DNA of 64,000 nucleotides. It comes from an uncultured Roseburia sp. GTDB taxonomy: Bacteria; Bacillota; Clostridia; Lachnospirales; Lachnospiraceae. The DNA lies in the NCBI GenBank assembly GCA_947647505.1, contig CANSKO010000015.1:1-64000 (forward strand), read 5' to 3'. The notes beneath the pieces are model-generated. The model made no database searches. It worked only from the letters and a program-made list of their open reading frames with translations, and was not told where the DNA came from. A program made the translations under genes and the position numbers. Shown piece by piece: positions 39,778 through 49,690 of the stretch. Positions within the stretch are counted from its first letter, which is position 1. Each line of letters opens with the position of its first letter.

Positions 39778-42474
39778 CTACTCCTTTTCCTCCTGTTCCC
39801 ATTCCTGCATAACGGCTTCGCACGCATCGACGTCAACGTCTTCTACGGCCTCTTTCAGCCGCGCAAACAGCTCCTTTTGTCTGTCCGGATAAGTATACGC
39901 CTCCATACTGGCAATCACTTCTCCCATCTGGTCCATATCCAGCTCGTCGATCGCGCCGCGCATGTCTGCAAACGCCTGGATTCTGACGTCTTTTGGCAGG
40001 GGACGTCCGCCGCCCTCCTCTTTCTTCTCTTCCTTCTTCTTATCGGAGCAAAATGGCTCCAGCACGGGCAGATAGGCAACGTACTGCTCCAGCATTTCAT
40101 CGGTGCGCCGGTGTATGAAGACAGCGTCCCTGGCATTTCCCGCCTTTTCCAGCGCAGCCGCCTTTTCGGAAAGCGACGTCGCGCCAATCTGACGGGAAGA
40201 GCTTTTGAGCGCGTGCACTTCTATCGTATAATCTTCCCAGTTCTCCTGCTCTTCCAGCTCCTTGATCCGTTTTGACTTCTTCTCAATGCTTTTATAGTAT
40301 ACTTTTAAAATCGTCCAGAACAGCTCTTCATTGCCCAGAAACTGCAATGCAAACGCAACGTTCAGATCGCCAACCGTAACGTCTCCCGATCCTTCCGATT
40401 TCTTCTGCACGCCTACCGTTCCATGCACCTTTCGAATTTTCTCCGGCGGAAGCCAGCTTTTTACTTTGGAAACAAGCATACGAAGCTCAATGGGCTTTGG
40501 CACAAAATCATTCATGCCCTCCCTGCAAAACATCTCCTTCGTGCCCTCGACCGCATTGGCCGTCAGCGCAATGATCGGCACATTTTCATAATCTTTATAA
40601 AAACGCCGTATGATATGCGTCGTCTCCACGCCGTCCAGCTCCGGCATCATATGATCCATAAAGATGATGTCGTAATGGAACTTGCCGACCTTTTCAATTG
40701 CCGCTTTGCCGCTTACCGCTCTGTCAATTTTCATTTTAAGCGGTTCTAACAGTCCTTCCGCAACCGTCAGATTGACGGCATTGTCATCGACAATCAAAAT
40801 TTCCGCATCCGGCGCAATAAAATCAAAGCTCTTATCATCCGATTCATCATTTTCAAAATGCAGCTCTTCCTGATTTAAAACGACTGCAAGATTCAATGCA
40901 AAAATCGGTTTTTTCACGACAAGGAGATTCGAAATATCATACTTGGCATTGCTGTCAAATCCAATAATCAAAACCGCCGTAATGTCCGGACGGCTCTTTA
41001 CAAAATCCTTCACCATATCCGTAAACATCGGATGCTCAATAAACAAAAACAGCTTGCTTTCGCTGTTCAGCTTGAAAAGATCCCGCTCCGAATAAATCAT
41101 CTCATATTTAACGCCAAGCTCCGTCAGATCCGCAATCATCCGCTCTCTGACATACGGATTTGAGATCAGGCCCGCCGCCAGAATGCCGGACGACTCCCTC
41201 ATATTAATGCAATGCGTCGGATCGGCGATTTTCTGCGGAAGCGAAAAGGAAAAGCAGCTCCCCTTCTGATATTCGCTCTCCACCTGTATGCTGCCGTTCA
41301 TAAGCGTCAGAAGATGCCTTGAAATGGCAAGCCCAAGCCCGGTGCCTTCGATATTGCGGTTTCTCTTGCTGTCCACCTGCTCAAAGGAACGAAACAGCCT
41401 GCCAATATCTTCTTTTTTGATGCCGATTCCGGTATCCGCCACGACAACCTTCAGTTCGATCTCATCCGAAGAAGTCTGCACGTAATCCATCTTAATGTCA
41501 ATCTTGCCTTTAAACGTAAACTTGGCCGCGTTATTGGCTATGTTCAGAAGAATCTGCTTAATCCGGATATTATCGCCAGACAGCTTATTGGGCAGCGTCG
41601 GCGAAATGTCGAGAATCAGCTCCACATCTTTGCCTTTCAGACGCGTCATCACGATATTCGCCACGTCGTATACCAGAGACATCGGCTCATAATCCACGAC
41701 GTTGATGTCCATTTTTCCGGATTCGATTTTGGAAAAGTCCAGAATGTCGTTGATAATCGTAAGCAGCGACTTTCCGGATTCTTTGATCTGGTTGATATGC
41801 TCTTTGGCCGCCGGAGGCAGTTCTTCCCGCAACGCCATCTCCGCCATGCCAATGACCGCATTCATCGGCGTACGGATTTCATGGCTCATATTGGCAAGAA
41901 AATCAGATTTCATGTTCGCAGCCTTTTCCAGCTCCCGATTGGCGACGTCCGCAAGATTCTTATGGTACGCCATATCCGAAAGAACGTCCGTCATCGTATA
42001 GAGAAAACGCGCCATATGTTCGATTCTGTCCCGCTCCGTTCGAACAATTTTGCCGACAGCCGCAACATACGCATCCTCATCCACGCCAATCTCCGAAGCA
42101 ATTTCCCGGATCCGCGCAAGATCCGGCTCCTCCGTCAAAACCTGCCCGCAGATAAAGCTGCCAAGAAGCCTGTTATCCGCCATAATCGGAGCCGCAAACA
42201 CCAAAAGTCCTGTATGGCAGTTATAGACAACGGAAGAGCCTTTTTCAAACGCCAGCTCTCCGCCCCTTTTGTCACATTCCGCACAGCGTCTGCATCCCTC
42301 TTTTGTGCTTCTCGTATATTGACAGAATTCAGAAAACCCGGAACCGTCCGTAACCGCCATCCCGTCCGCATCGGTTGTAATTGCCGCCACTCCCGTCATA
42401 TTGGAAAACGCATCCTGCATTTTCTGCAGCGTCTTCCTGCCGATAAAATCTGTTAACGTCAATTTATCGTCCAT
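39778..42474 (-). CDS. PocR-sensor hybrid histidine kinase with receiver and Hpt
   Basis: The product is 898 aa, cytoplasmic (no clear membrane helix). Order: a PocR-type ligand domain (residues of about 10-165) with the Cys-rich CQYTRSTKEGCRRCAECDKR and GSFICGQVLTE, a helical linker, HisKA (NMSHEIRTPMNAV), HATPase_c (ADTGIGI, GTGLGLAIS), a weakly conserved receiver-like region of about 100 residues, a true receiver (VDDNAVN, FMDHMMPELDGVE, PKPIELR), and an Hpt domain with His in EVHALKSSSRQIGA. PocR domains bind small organic effectors and some use the Cys set for metal or redox sensing. GGGAGGG precedes the ATG. It sits in an operon with the response regulator gene upstream. Confidence 0.92.
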   Translation of the reverse strand: MDDKLTLTDFIGRKTLQKMQDAFSNMTGVAAITTDADGMAVTDGSGFSEFCQYTRSTKEGCRRCAECDKRGGELAFEKGSSVVYNCHTGLLVFAAPIMADNRLLGSFICGQVLTEEPDLARIREIASEIGVDEDAYVAAVGKIVRTERDRIEHMARFLYTMTDVLSDMAYHKNLADVANRELEKAANMKSDFLANMSHEIRTPMNAVIGMAEMALREELPPAAKEHINQIKESGKSLLTIINDILDFSKIESGKMDINVVDYEPMSLVYDVANIVMTRLKGKDVELILDISPTLPNKLSGDNIRIKQILLNIANNAAKFTFKGKIDIKMDYVQTSSDEIELKVVVADTGIGIKKEDIGRLFRSFEQVDSKRNRNIEGTGLGLAISRHLLTLMNGSIQVESEYQKGSCFSFSLPQKIADPTHCINMRESSGILAAGLISNPYVRERMIADLTELGVKYEMIYSERDLFKLNSESKLFLFIEHPMFTDMVKDFVKSRPDITAVLIIGFDSNAKYDISNLLVVKKPIFALNLAVVLNQEELHFENDESDDKSFDFIAPDAEILIVDDNAVNLTVAEGLLEPLKMKIDRAVSGKAAIEKVGKFHYDIIFMDHMMPELDGVETTHIIRRFYKDYENVPIIALTANAVEGTKEMFCREGMNDFVPKPIELRMLVSKVKSWLPPEKIRKVHGTVGVQKKSEGSGDVTVGDLNVAFALQFLGNEELFWTILKVYYKSIEKKSKRIKELEEQENWEDYTIEVHALKSSSRQIGATSLSEKAAALEKAGNARDAVFIHRRTDEMLEQYVAYLPVLEPFCSDKKKEEKKEEGGGRPLPKDVRIQAFADMRGAIDELDMDQMGEVIASMEAYTYPDRQKELFARLKEAVEDVDVDACEAVMQEWEQEEKE

Positions 42475-42510
42475 GTCAAGTTCCCTCCCATTATGTCCGC
42501 CGACGCCGGC

Positions 42511-43332
42511 TTAACCGATTGCGTTCGTAATGGCTTCTATCAGCTTTCCATAATTAATCGGCTTCAGCAGATATCCCTGCGGTTTCAAAACAAGGGCCTC
42601 CCGTATTTTTCCACTGTCCGTAACGCCCGTCAGAAAAATCACGGGGAGGTTCTTCGTCGCGCGGTTGGCGCGCAGCTTTTCGAGAACGGCCGGTCCGTTT
42701 TCTTCCGGCATTTCATAATCGAGCAAAATCAGATCCGTCTTCTTGCGTTCCAAAAACTTCATGGCGACTTTTCCGCTGATGGCCGTCGCAATATCATATT
42801 TGTCGCGCAGCTGCTCCTTTAAGGTTTTTAACATAATCGGGCTGTCGTCCACAATCAGGATATGCTTACGCTCCTCCTCTTCCTCAGAAACCTGCACGGC
42901 AGCGGCAACGTTCTCTTTCGTCTTCCCCTGCTGCTCGCCCGTTTTTTTCTTCTGCGCCGCTTTCCATTTCCTGACAAAGCTTATAATATTCGATTCCACC
43001 GCTTCTGCCGTCATCGGCTTATGCAGCGTCAGATCCGCGATCTCTGTCGTCTGTTGCGCAAATTCTTCACAATCCTCTCTGGATCCGATCAGAATAAACG
43101 GTATCTGCCATTTCGTCAGCTGATACTTGATGTTCGTCATCCGGTTAAACGCTTCTTTTGATTCGTTGTAAATGCAGTACACAAAAAAATCCGGCTTAAA
43201 GTACTGCAAATGCCTGACTACGTCTTCAAAACGGATAGAGGAAGTGAGCGCCTCCATGCTTTCCCCCATATGGGAAAAAAAATCATCTATGACGGAGTTA
43301 TTCTTTCCTGCTAACAATGCTTTATATTTCAT
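42511..43332 (-). CDS. Response regulator with degenerate and intact receiver domains
   Basis: The product is 273 aa. The first half (residues of about 1-125) has receiver-like spacing (YKALLAGKNN, FFVYCI, PFILIGS, LHKPM) but lacks the acidic pocket and phospho-acceptor Asp, so it is a pseudo-receiver. A linker rich in Lys/Glu follows. The second half is a complete receiver: HILIVDDSPIML, LILLDYEMPEENGP, FLTG and YLLKPINYG. There is no DNA-binding or enzymatic output, so it is probably a CheY-like relay with the Hpt-bearing kinase next to it. GGAGG precedes the ATG. Confidence 0.88.
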   Translation of the reverse strand: MKYKALLAGKNNSVIDDFFSHMGESMEALTSSIRFEDVVRHLQYFKPDFFVYCIYNESKEAFNRMTNIKYQLTKWQIPFILIGSREDCEEFAQQTTEIADLTLHKPMTAEAVESNIISFVRKWKAAQKKKTGEQQGKTKENVAAAVQVSEEEEERKHILIVDDSPIMLKTLKEQLRDKYDIATAISGKVAMKFLERKKTDLILLDYEMPEENGPAVLEKLRANRATKNLPVIFLTGVTDSGKIREALVLKPQGYLLKPINYGKLIEAITNAIG

Positions 43333-43458
43333 TTCCTATCCTCCCTGCCTGCTTCGCGCGTTCTGAAAACGCGTCGAAACATGTATTCCCGCCATACAGA
43401 AGAAAACCATTTCAGACGCGCCGCAGAAATGCGCCGCACATTTTATTTCCATGATAAA

Positions 43459-43487
43459 ATAGTAGCATATTCTGCAAATTTTGGCAA
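43459..43487 (-). promoter_or_regulatory. Promoter of the response regulator-kinase-Dabb operon
   Basis: On the minus strand, TTGCCA (43487-43482), a 17-nt spacer and TACTAT (43464-43459). A leader of about 115 nt follows before the regulator start codon, and includes a GC-rich hairpin region. Confidence 0.7.
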
Positions 43488-43504
43488 CTGATTACAGGCT
43501 GCGC

Positions 43505-44716
43505 CTACAGCAAAAACTGCGCTGCCGCGTAATTGTTCAAATCCATTCCCTTTTCCGTCAGATATACATGGGAAGACGTCTCCGCCAGCATGCCTTCCTC
43601 ACGCAGACTGCGCATAACGTCTCCATAGACAAAGTCCACTGTATAGCCAAACTCCCGGTAAAATCGACTTTTTTCGACTCCCTGCGTCATGCGCAGCCCA
43701 AGAAACATAAATTCCTCCATACAGTCCTGCTTGCTTAATGCCTGAACCTTCTCATGCAGGCTGGAGCAGGGGATTTCTTTCCCGGTCGCTTCATAAAGGA
43801 CGCTTTCCTGCACAATATGCAGCGACTTTTCTACGTATGCGTTTAAATCTCTGAGATTGGAATAGCGCACGTTATGCAGCAGCGACGACGCGCCAAGTCC
43901 AACGCCCAGGTATTCTTCTCGCTGCCAGTAACCGATATTATGCCGGCACGCATAGCCTTCTTTCGCGTAATTGGAAATCTCATACTGGACATAGCCATGC
44001 TCCGCCAGAAAATCCTGCGTCATTTTCCCGATCTGATAGACGGCGTCCTCCGTTGGAAGCTCCTCCGTCTGCATGCCCGCATGCCGCTTGACGACGTCGA
44101 ACTTGTAACGGTCATAAAACGGCGTCCCCTCTTCAATAATCAGAGAATAGCAGGAAAGATGCTCCGGACCAAGCCGCACGGTCTTTTGCAGCGTCTGGTA
44201 AAACGTTTCCAGCGTCTGTCCGGGCAGCGAATCCATCAGATCCACATTGATATTGTCAAATCCGCACTCCCGCGCCAGTTCGTAGTTGCGCAGAAACTGC
44301 TCATACGTATGTACCCGGCCAAGCAGCTTCAGCTCCGCATTATCCGCAGACTGCAAGCCGATGCTTAACCGGTTTACGCCAAGCTGCCGATACAGCAGAA
44401 GCTTGTTTTTTGTCAGCGTGCCGGGGTTGCATTCGATTGTAATTTCAGCATCCTCCGCCAGAGGAAAGCGCCGCCGTATTTCCTTCATCAGATCTTCCAT
44501 ATACGCTTCCTGCATCCAGGAGGGCGTTCCGCCGCCGATATAAACGCTTTTCAGCCGTCTTCCATGCAATGTTTTGCCATACCAGGCAAGCTCTCTTTTC
44601 AGGCCGTCCATATAGGCAGACTGCGATTTTTCATCTGCCGGAGCGGATAAAAAATCGCAGTAAAGGCATTTTTTCATGCAAAATGGAATATGGACGTACA
44701 ATTCCAGTTCCTTCAT
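43505..44716 (-). CDS. hemW: Heme chaperone HemW-like radical SAM protein
   Basis: The product is 403 aa. It has a radical-SAM core with the CxxxCxxC motif in CMKKCLYCDF (four-cysteine HemW/HemN type), SVYIGGGTPSWM, LSIGLQSADNAEL and GFDNINVDLMDSLPGQT, then a C-terminal HemN_C domain. Sequences of this type were long called coproporphyrinogen oxidase; HemW binds and delivers heme. GAGGATTAAACAG precedes the ATG. It starts 4 bp after the lepA stop, a conserved lepA-hemW pairing in Firmicutes that often leads to hrcA. Confidence 0.93.
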   Translation of the reverse strand: MKELELYVHIPFCMKKCLYCDFLSAPADEKSQSAYMDGLKRELAWYGKTLHGRRLKSVYIGGGTPSWMQEAYMEDLMKEIRRRFPLAEDAEITIECNPGTLTKNKLLLYRQLGVNRLSIGLQSADNAELKLLGRVHTYEQFLRNYELARECGFDNINVDLMDSLPGQTLETFYQTLQKTVRLGPEHLSCYSLIIEEGTPFYDRYKFDVVKRHAGMQTEELPTEDAVYQIGKMTQDFLAEHGYVQYEISNYAKEGYACRHNIGYWQREEYLGVGLGASSLLHNVRYSNLRDLNAYVEKSLHIVQESVLYEATGKEIPCSSLHEKVQALSKQDCMEEFMFLGLRMTQGVEKSRFYREFGYTVDFVYGDVMRSLREEGMLAETSSHVYLTEKGMDLNNYAAAQFLL

Positions 44717-44720
44717 CTGT

Positions 44721-46532
44721 TTAATCCTCGTCTAATTTCAATACGCTCATAAACGCTTCCTGCGGTATTTCCACGCTGCCTACCTGACGCATGCGCTTCT
44801 TACCCTCTTTCTGTTTTTCCAGAAGCTTTCGCTTACGGGTAATGTCGCCGCCGTAGCACTTGGCAAGCACGTCTTTGCGCATTGCCTTTACCGTCTCTCT
44901 CGCAATGACCTTCCCGCCCACGGCAGCCTGAATCGGAATCTCAAACAAATGCCGCGGTATTTCGCCTTTCAGCTTTTCACACATCTTTCTGCCGCGCTCA
45001 TAAGCGCTGTCTTTGAATACGATAAACGACAATGCGTCTACCGCCTCTTTATTAATCAGTATATCCAGCTTCACCAGCTCGGAGCGCACATAATCCTTCA
45101 GTTCATAATCAAAGGAAGCGTAGCCTCTGGAACGGGATTTCAAAGCGTCAAAAAAATCATAAATAATCTCATTCAGCGGCATGTCATATCGAATCAGCGC
45201 ACGCGTTTCCTCCATATATTCCATGCTGATATAAACGCCGCGCCGCTCCTGGCACAGCTTCATAATCGCGCCGACATACTCGCTGCTTACCATAATCTCC
45301 GCTGAGACAAACGGCTCTTCCATATATTCGATCTCCGACGGATCGGGCAGATTCGACGGGTTCGTCAAATCCATCACTTCACCATTCGTCTTATGCACCT
45401 TATAAATAACGCCCGGCGCCGTCGTGACCAGATCCAGATGAAATTCGCGTTCCAGACGCTCCTGAATGATCTCCAGATGCAAAAGCCCAAGAAAGCCGCA
45501 GCGGAATCCAAATCCAAGCGCAAGAGACGTCTCCGGCTCATATTGCAGGGACGCATCGTTGATCTGCAGTTTCTCCAGCGCCTCGCGCAGATCGGAATAG
45601 CGCGCGCTGTCCGCCGGGTAAAGCCCGCAATACACCATCGGATTGACTTTTTTATATCCGGGCAGCGGCTGCGCGCAGGGATTTGCATCATGCGTCACCG
45701 TATCGCCAATGCGCGTATCCTGTACATTTTTGATGCCCGCCGCAAGATAGCCAACCATTCCAGCGGAAAGCACGTCGCACGGCAGAAACTGCCCCGCGCC
45801 AAAATAACCGACTTCCACTACGTCGGCTTTCGCATTCGTAGCCATCATGCGGATGTCGTCTCCCACGCGCACGCTGCCCTCCATCACGCGGCAGAATACG
45901 ATCACGCCCTTATACGGATCGTAAACCGCGTCAAAAATCAGCGCGGACAGCGGCGCGTCCACATCTCCCGTCGGAGCCGGAATTTTCGCAACGATCTGCT
46001 CCAGCACCTGATCGATGTTTAATCCCGTCTTGGCGGAAATCTGCGGCGCGTCCTGCGCTTCGATTCCAATTACATTTTCAATTTCCTCTATGACGGCCTC
46101 CGGCTGCGCGCTGGGCAGGTCAATTTTATTGATCACCGGCATCACGTCCAGATCGTGGTCAAGCGCCAGATAGACGTTGGCAAGCGTCTGCGCTTCAATG
46201 CCCTGCGCAGCGTCTACGACGAGAATCGCGCCGTCACAGGCCGCAAGGCTTCTGGACACCTCATAATTGAAATCAACGTGTCCCGGCGTATCGATTAAAT
46301 TAAAAATATATTCTTCTCCGTCTTTTGCCTTGTATATGATGCGAACCGCCTGGGATTTGATCGTAATGCCGCGTTCCCGCTCAAGTTCCATATTATCCAG
46401 CACCTGCGCCTGCATCTCGCGGCTGGTCAGTAATCCGGTATGCTCAATGATACGGTCCGCCAGCGTGGATTTTCCGTGATCAATATGCGCTATAATGCAG
46501 AAATTCCGGATTTTGCTCTGATCGACTGTCAT
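44721..46532 (-). CDS. lepA: Elongation factor 4 (LepA)
   Basis: The product is 603 aa, the normal length. GTPase motifs: [14 protein letters not shown] (P-loop), [13 protein letters not shown] (switch), DTPGHVDF and INKIDLP (NKxD), then domains II-IV and the LepA-specific C-terminus with [19 protein letters not shown]. It back-translocates or rescues stalled ribosomes. The start at 46532 follows GGAGG; a longer frame to 46652 would run through its own promoter. Confidence 0.97.
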   Translation of the reverse strand: MTVDQSKIRNFCIIAHIDHGKSTLADRIIEHTGLLTSREMQAQVLDNMELERERGITIKSQAVRIIYKAKDGEEYIFNLIDTPGHVDFNYEVSRSLAACDGAILVVDAAQGIEAQTLANVYLALDHDLDVMPVINKIDLPSAQPEAVIEEIENVIGIEAQDAPQISAKTGLNIDQVLEQIVAKIPAPTGDVDAPLSALIFDAVYDPYKGVIVFCRVMEGSVRVGDDIRMMATNAKADVVEVGYFGAGQFLPCDVLSAGMVGYLAAGIKNVQDTRIGDTVTHDANPCAQPLPGYKKVNPMVYCGLYPADSARYSDLREALEKLQINDASLQYEPETSLALGFGFRCGFLGLLHLEIIQERLEREFHLDLVTTAPGVIYKVHKTNGEVMDLTNPSNLPDPSEIEYMEEPFVSAEIMVSSEYVGAIMKLCQERRGVYISMEYMEETRALIRYDMPLNEIIYDFFDALKSRSRGYASFDYELKDYVRSELVKLDILINKEAVDALSFIVFKDSAYERGRKMCEKLKGEIPRHLFEIPIQAAVGGKVIARETVKAMRKDVLAKCYGGDITRKRKLLEKQKEGKKRMRQVGSVEIPQEAFMSVLKLDED

Positions 46533-46565
46533 ATGTTTCCTCCGATTGTTGAAAATTTTGTCTCT

Positions 46566-46594
46566 ATTATAACCGCAATTGGAATTTATCACAA
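46566..46594 (-). promoter_or_regulatory. Sigma-A promoter for lepA-hemW
   Basis: On the minus strand, TTGTGA (46594-46589), a 17-nt spacer and a consensus TATAAT (46571-46566), about 33 nt upstream of the lepA start. Confidence 0.8.
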
Positions 46595-46834
46595 CATGAA
46601 TTTTACCATTCCCTTTACAATCTCTATAATCAAGTCTCCTATCTGCAAACATTCTAAATAATTATTTATAGATTATTTTTCAAAAAATATATAATAAGTA
46701 AATTTTATATAGATTTTATATTTCTATAATAATTTAATAACTTAAATTTATTTATATATACTTGAATATTTATTTGTTTTATGTTTAGATATATTTAGTT
46801 TAAATTAAAATAAAATTTGGAGGGATTTTTCAAA
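46595..46834. other. A+T-rich intergenic gap before the SIR2/NTPase gene
   Basis: About 240 bp that is very A+T-rich, with no ORF worth reporting. It must carry the promoter of the SIR2/NTPase gene; candidate TTGAAT near 46762 is weak. GGAGGG lies 10 nt before the ATG at 46835. Confidence 0.5.
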
Positions 46835-49447
46835 ATGTGTAAACCACTTGATTTTAATAATGACGAACATAAAATATTATTAAATCGAATTATGTCTGGA
46901 AACATCGTCTTATTTCTTGGATCAGGATTCAGCATAGGAGCAACTGGCAATTTATATGATGAAGAAAAACAAAAACTTCCTTTACCCAACGTCAAGCAGC
47001 TCAAAAAGATATTATGCGATAAAGTTCTATATACAAGTAATTCAGAGGAATCTTTAAAAGATATTTGTGAAGACTGCCAGGAAGATAATTTATCTCGCTA
47101 TGCTTCAATCATGAGAGATCTCTTTCGAGTCAGCTCAGTAAAAGAATTCCACAAATTATATACAAAAATTGATTGGAAAATTATATTTACCATCAATGTT
47201 GACGATATTATAGAATATGTATACGATGAAGCGAATAAAAAGTATTGTTCCATATATTCAGAAAATCCATTAAATGCAGATCGCGGAACGCTACATTACT
47301 ATAAATTACACGGCTGTGCAAAAAATTCACCAGAAAATATTACTTTTTCTGTTTCAGATTATATTACAAGTGCGGCAAAAAAACATGATTGTCGTTTTGA
47401 AGATTTATCATCAGCTCTAAAAACAGAAAATTTTCTCTTTGTAGGCACATCATTAAATGAAGAATGGGATTTTGACATACAATGTCAAAATGCAGACGTA
47501 TATACCATTAACAATAAAACCTATTTTATATTGAAAGAATACGATAATCGTTTAATAAAACGCATTCGTAGAAAATTTAAAAATCCAGTATTAATACAGG
47601 AAACAGCAGAATCTTTTATTCGCAAAGTTTTAGAATTCATTGACCTCTCTCCTGCCGAAAGTAGATTCACCTCCTATGAAAGATGGAATTTTAGACAAAT
47701 AAAAAAAGAAAATTATAATGTGCAGTCATATTTAAAACCTGATCTTTATCTTGGAGCAGAGCCAACTTGGGAAGATATTTTTTCTAATCACGATGTGATT
47801 TGGAACAAAACACAAGAAACTATTAAGCAATTAAAAACAACAAATAATAATATTATAACATTAATAATCGGAAAACCCGTCTCAGGAAAAACGTCTTTAT
47901 TATATCGTTTAGCAGCTTCACTCTGTGAAACTAATATTGTATTAGAGTATGAAGGGGATAATTTTATTGATGACTTGAAAATGTATGGTGAAACATACAA
48001 CAAAACAAATGATCAAGTAATAATATTATTAGATGATGCAAATTGGATATTAGGTCGCATTCAAAACCTTATGCAAATTTTAGAAAATACAAATCTTAAA
48101 TTAATCGCATCCGTAAGAGAAAAAGAATATGAAAAAAGACAACATTTATTTGATGATATAATAAATTCAAAAATTAATCTGGTAAAAAAAATTAATGAAT
48201 TAACAATTGAAGACTATGTTCTATATTTGGATAAATTAAATGAAAAATCTTTCCTTGGACAATACAGTAAAGATTATCACACCAACAAAAACGCACTTGC
48301 TGTCAACTTGGCAAATGAAATTCGCAACAAAAAACAAGACCCTTTGCTTATGCTTGCTTTCAAAATGAACTATGGAGACAAATTAGAAAAACGAATAGAT
48401 GAAATAAGTAATACTATTATCAAACACAACAATTACAATATAAAAAGATTTTCTGTTTTGTTATTTTTTCTTGATATAATTGGTGATACTGGTTTGAGGC
48501 TCTCTCTTTTTTTAGACTTATACCCTATGAAAACAGATGAATTACGTCAGTTTTTCTTAGACATTAAAGATCTCCTTATTTCAAATATAAATCAAAAAAG
48601 CTTGGAAAACCTTAATTTTCATAAAATCACTATACATGGTAGATTTTCAGAAATACTAAAAAAAGTTATTTCTAAAATCAGTGATTACGAATTAGAAGAA
48701 CTTGTAGAAGATATATTCCGCAGAATGGACAACATATATCATTTTAAATGCAGACAAGCCAATACTTATCAAAACTATGTACTATATACTTTATTGCGTT
48801 CTCAAAATATAAGTGAATTATTTCGGAATAGTACAAATAGTGGTGAAAAATGGCAACATATAAGTCGTCTATACGAACATCTTCACGATTTCTTCTCCGA
48901 TTACCATTTATATTGGCTACACAGAGGAATATCTGAAGTCAAAATGAAAAAATTTCCTACCGCTACAATTCACCTACAGCAAGCACGTGTTACTAGGCAA
49001 AACTATTCTTATGAAATAGAACATTCCTTTGCCATGCTATATTTTGAACAATCCATACATTCCAAAAATTTATGCGATTCAGATCGTATGGAACAATTAA
49101 ATAAGGCATTATCAATCATACGTTTACAAATAGAAAGAAGGGAAAATGATGCTTTTACAATCCATTCATTTATTATAAAAACAATCCAATTTTACAAAAA
49201 CATTAACCAAATAATTCCAGATAATTTAATGAAAGAAATGTTCCAATACTATTATTTAGCAAGAAAACGTTTCAAATTTGATCAATCGAAAATAAGAAGA
49301 AATATGTTAATGTGTATTTTTGAATATTTATCTACTTATGATGGGAAATATAAATATTCTTTTTCCATTACACAGGAAGAATTAAAATATCTCAATAAGC
49401 GAATTGGAACAAAAGAAATTGATTACAATATTTTAGATTGTATATAA
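46835..49447 (+). CDS. SIR2-domain P-loop NTPase, predicted antiphage (SIR2-STAND/Avs5-like)
   Basis: The product is 870 aa. N-terminal SIR2-type NADase fold: nucleotide loop LFLGSGFS (27-33 in the protein), TINVDD (Asn121, Asp123) and LHG with catalytic-type His159, ending at GTSLNEEWDFD (about 204). A linker then leads to a P-loop NTPase with Walker A GKPVSGKTS (about 346-354) and Walker B IILLDD (about 396-401). The C-terminal 450 residues are helical, possibly TPR-like. Known SIR2-STAND proteins (Avs5) and DSR proteins deplete NAD+ when they sense phage. The assignment to Avs5 is inferred from architecture. It is much more A+T-rich than its neighbours, has its own terminator and is on the opposite strand to the flanking genes, which suggests transfer. 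A TTG at 46817 overlaps the ribosome site and is rejected as a start. Confidence 0.8.
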   Translation: MCKPLDFNNDEHKILLNRIMSGNIVLFLGSGFSIGATGNLYDEEKQKLPLPNVKQLKKILCDKVLYTSNSEESLKDICEDCQEDNLSRYASIMRDLFRVSSVKEFHKLYTKIDWKIIFTINVDDIIEYVYDEANKKYCSIYSENPLNADRGTLHYYKLHGCAKNSPENITFSVSDYITSAAKKHDCRFEDLSSALKTENFLFVGTSLNEEWDFDIQCQNADVYTINNKTYFILKEYDNRLIKRIRRKFKNPVLIQETAESFIRKVLEFIDLSPAESRFTSYERWNFRQIKKENYNVQSYLKPDLYLGAEPTWEDIFSNHDVIWNKTQETIKQLKTTNNNIITLIIGKPVSGKTSLLYRLAASLCETNIVLEYEGDNFIDDLKMYGETYNKTNDQVIILLDDANWILGRIQNLMQILENTNLKLIASVREKEYEKRQHLFDDIINSKINLVKKINELTIEDYVLYLDKLNEKSFLGQYSKDYHTNKNALAVNLANEIRNKKQDPLLMLAFKMNYGDKLEKRIDEISNTIIKHNNYNIKRFSVLLFFLDIIGDTGLRLSLFLDLYPMKTDELRQFFLDIKDLLISNINQKSLENLNFHKITIHGRFSEILKKVISKISDYELEELVEDIFRRMDNIYHFKCRQANTYQNYVLYTLLRSQNISELFRNSTNSGEKWQHISRLYEHLHDFFSDYHLYWLHRGISEVKMKKFPTATIHLQQARVTRQNYSYEIEHSFAMLYFEQSIHSKNLCDSDRMEQLNKALSIIRLQIERRENDAFTIHSFIIKTIQFYKNINQIIPDNLMKEMFQYYYLARKRFKFDQSKIRRNMLMCIFEYLSTYDGKYKYSFSITQEELKYLNKRIGTKEIDYNILDCI

Positions 49448-49481
49448 GCCTTAAGCATTAAGAATAATCACACATTACATT

Positions 49482-49520
49482 AGACCGGAAATCATTATAT
49501 TTTAGATTTCCGGTCTTTTT
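49482..49520 (+). terminator. Terminator of the SIR2/NTPase gene
   Basis: AGACCGGAAATC pairs with GATTTCCGGTCT around an 11-nt A+T loop, then TTTTT, 35 bp after the stop codon. The rest of the gap to 49690 is A+T-rich and featureless. Confidence 0.9.
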
Positions 49521-49690
49521 CCATCATATTTTTCACATACACCATATCTCATTTTCAAGATATAAGTTTAACCTTGTCTACTCATAACTTCTTTCCAATC
49601 TCAATAATTTAAAGATTACAAACCACTGACAGAAAGAAATCCGATAAATAATTTTAAACAAATAAACATATTAAATTTCGCAAGAATCTA

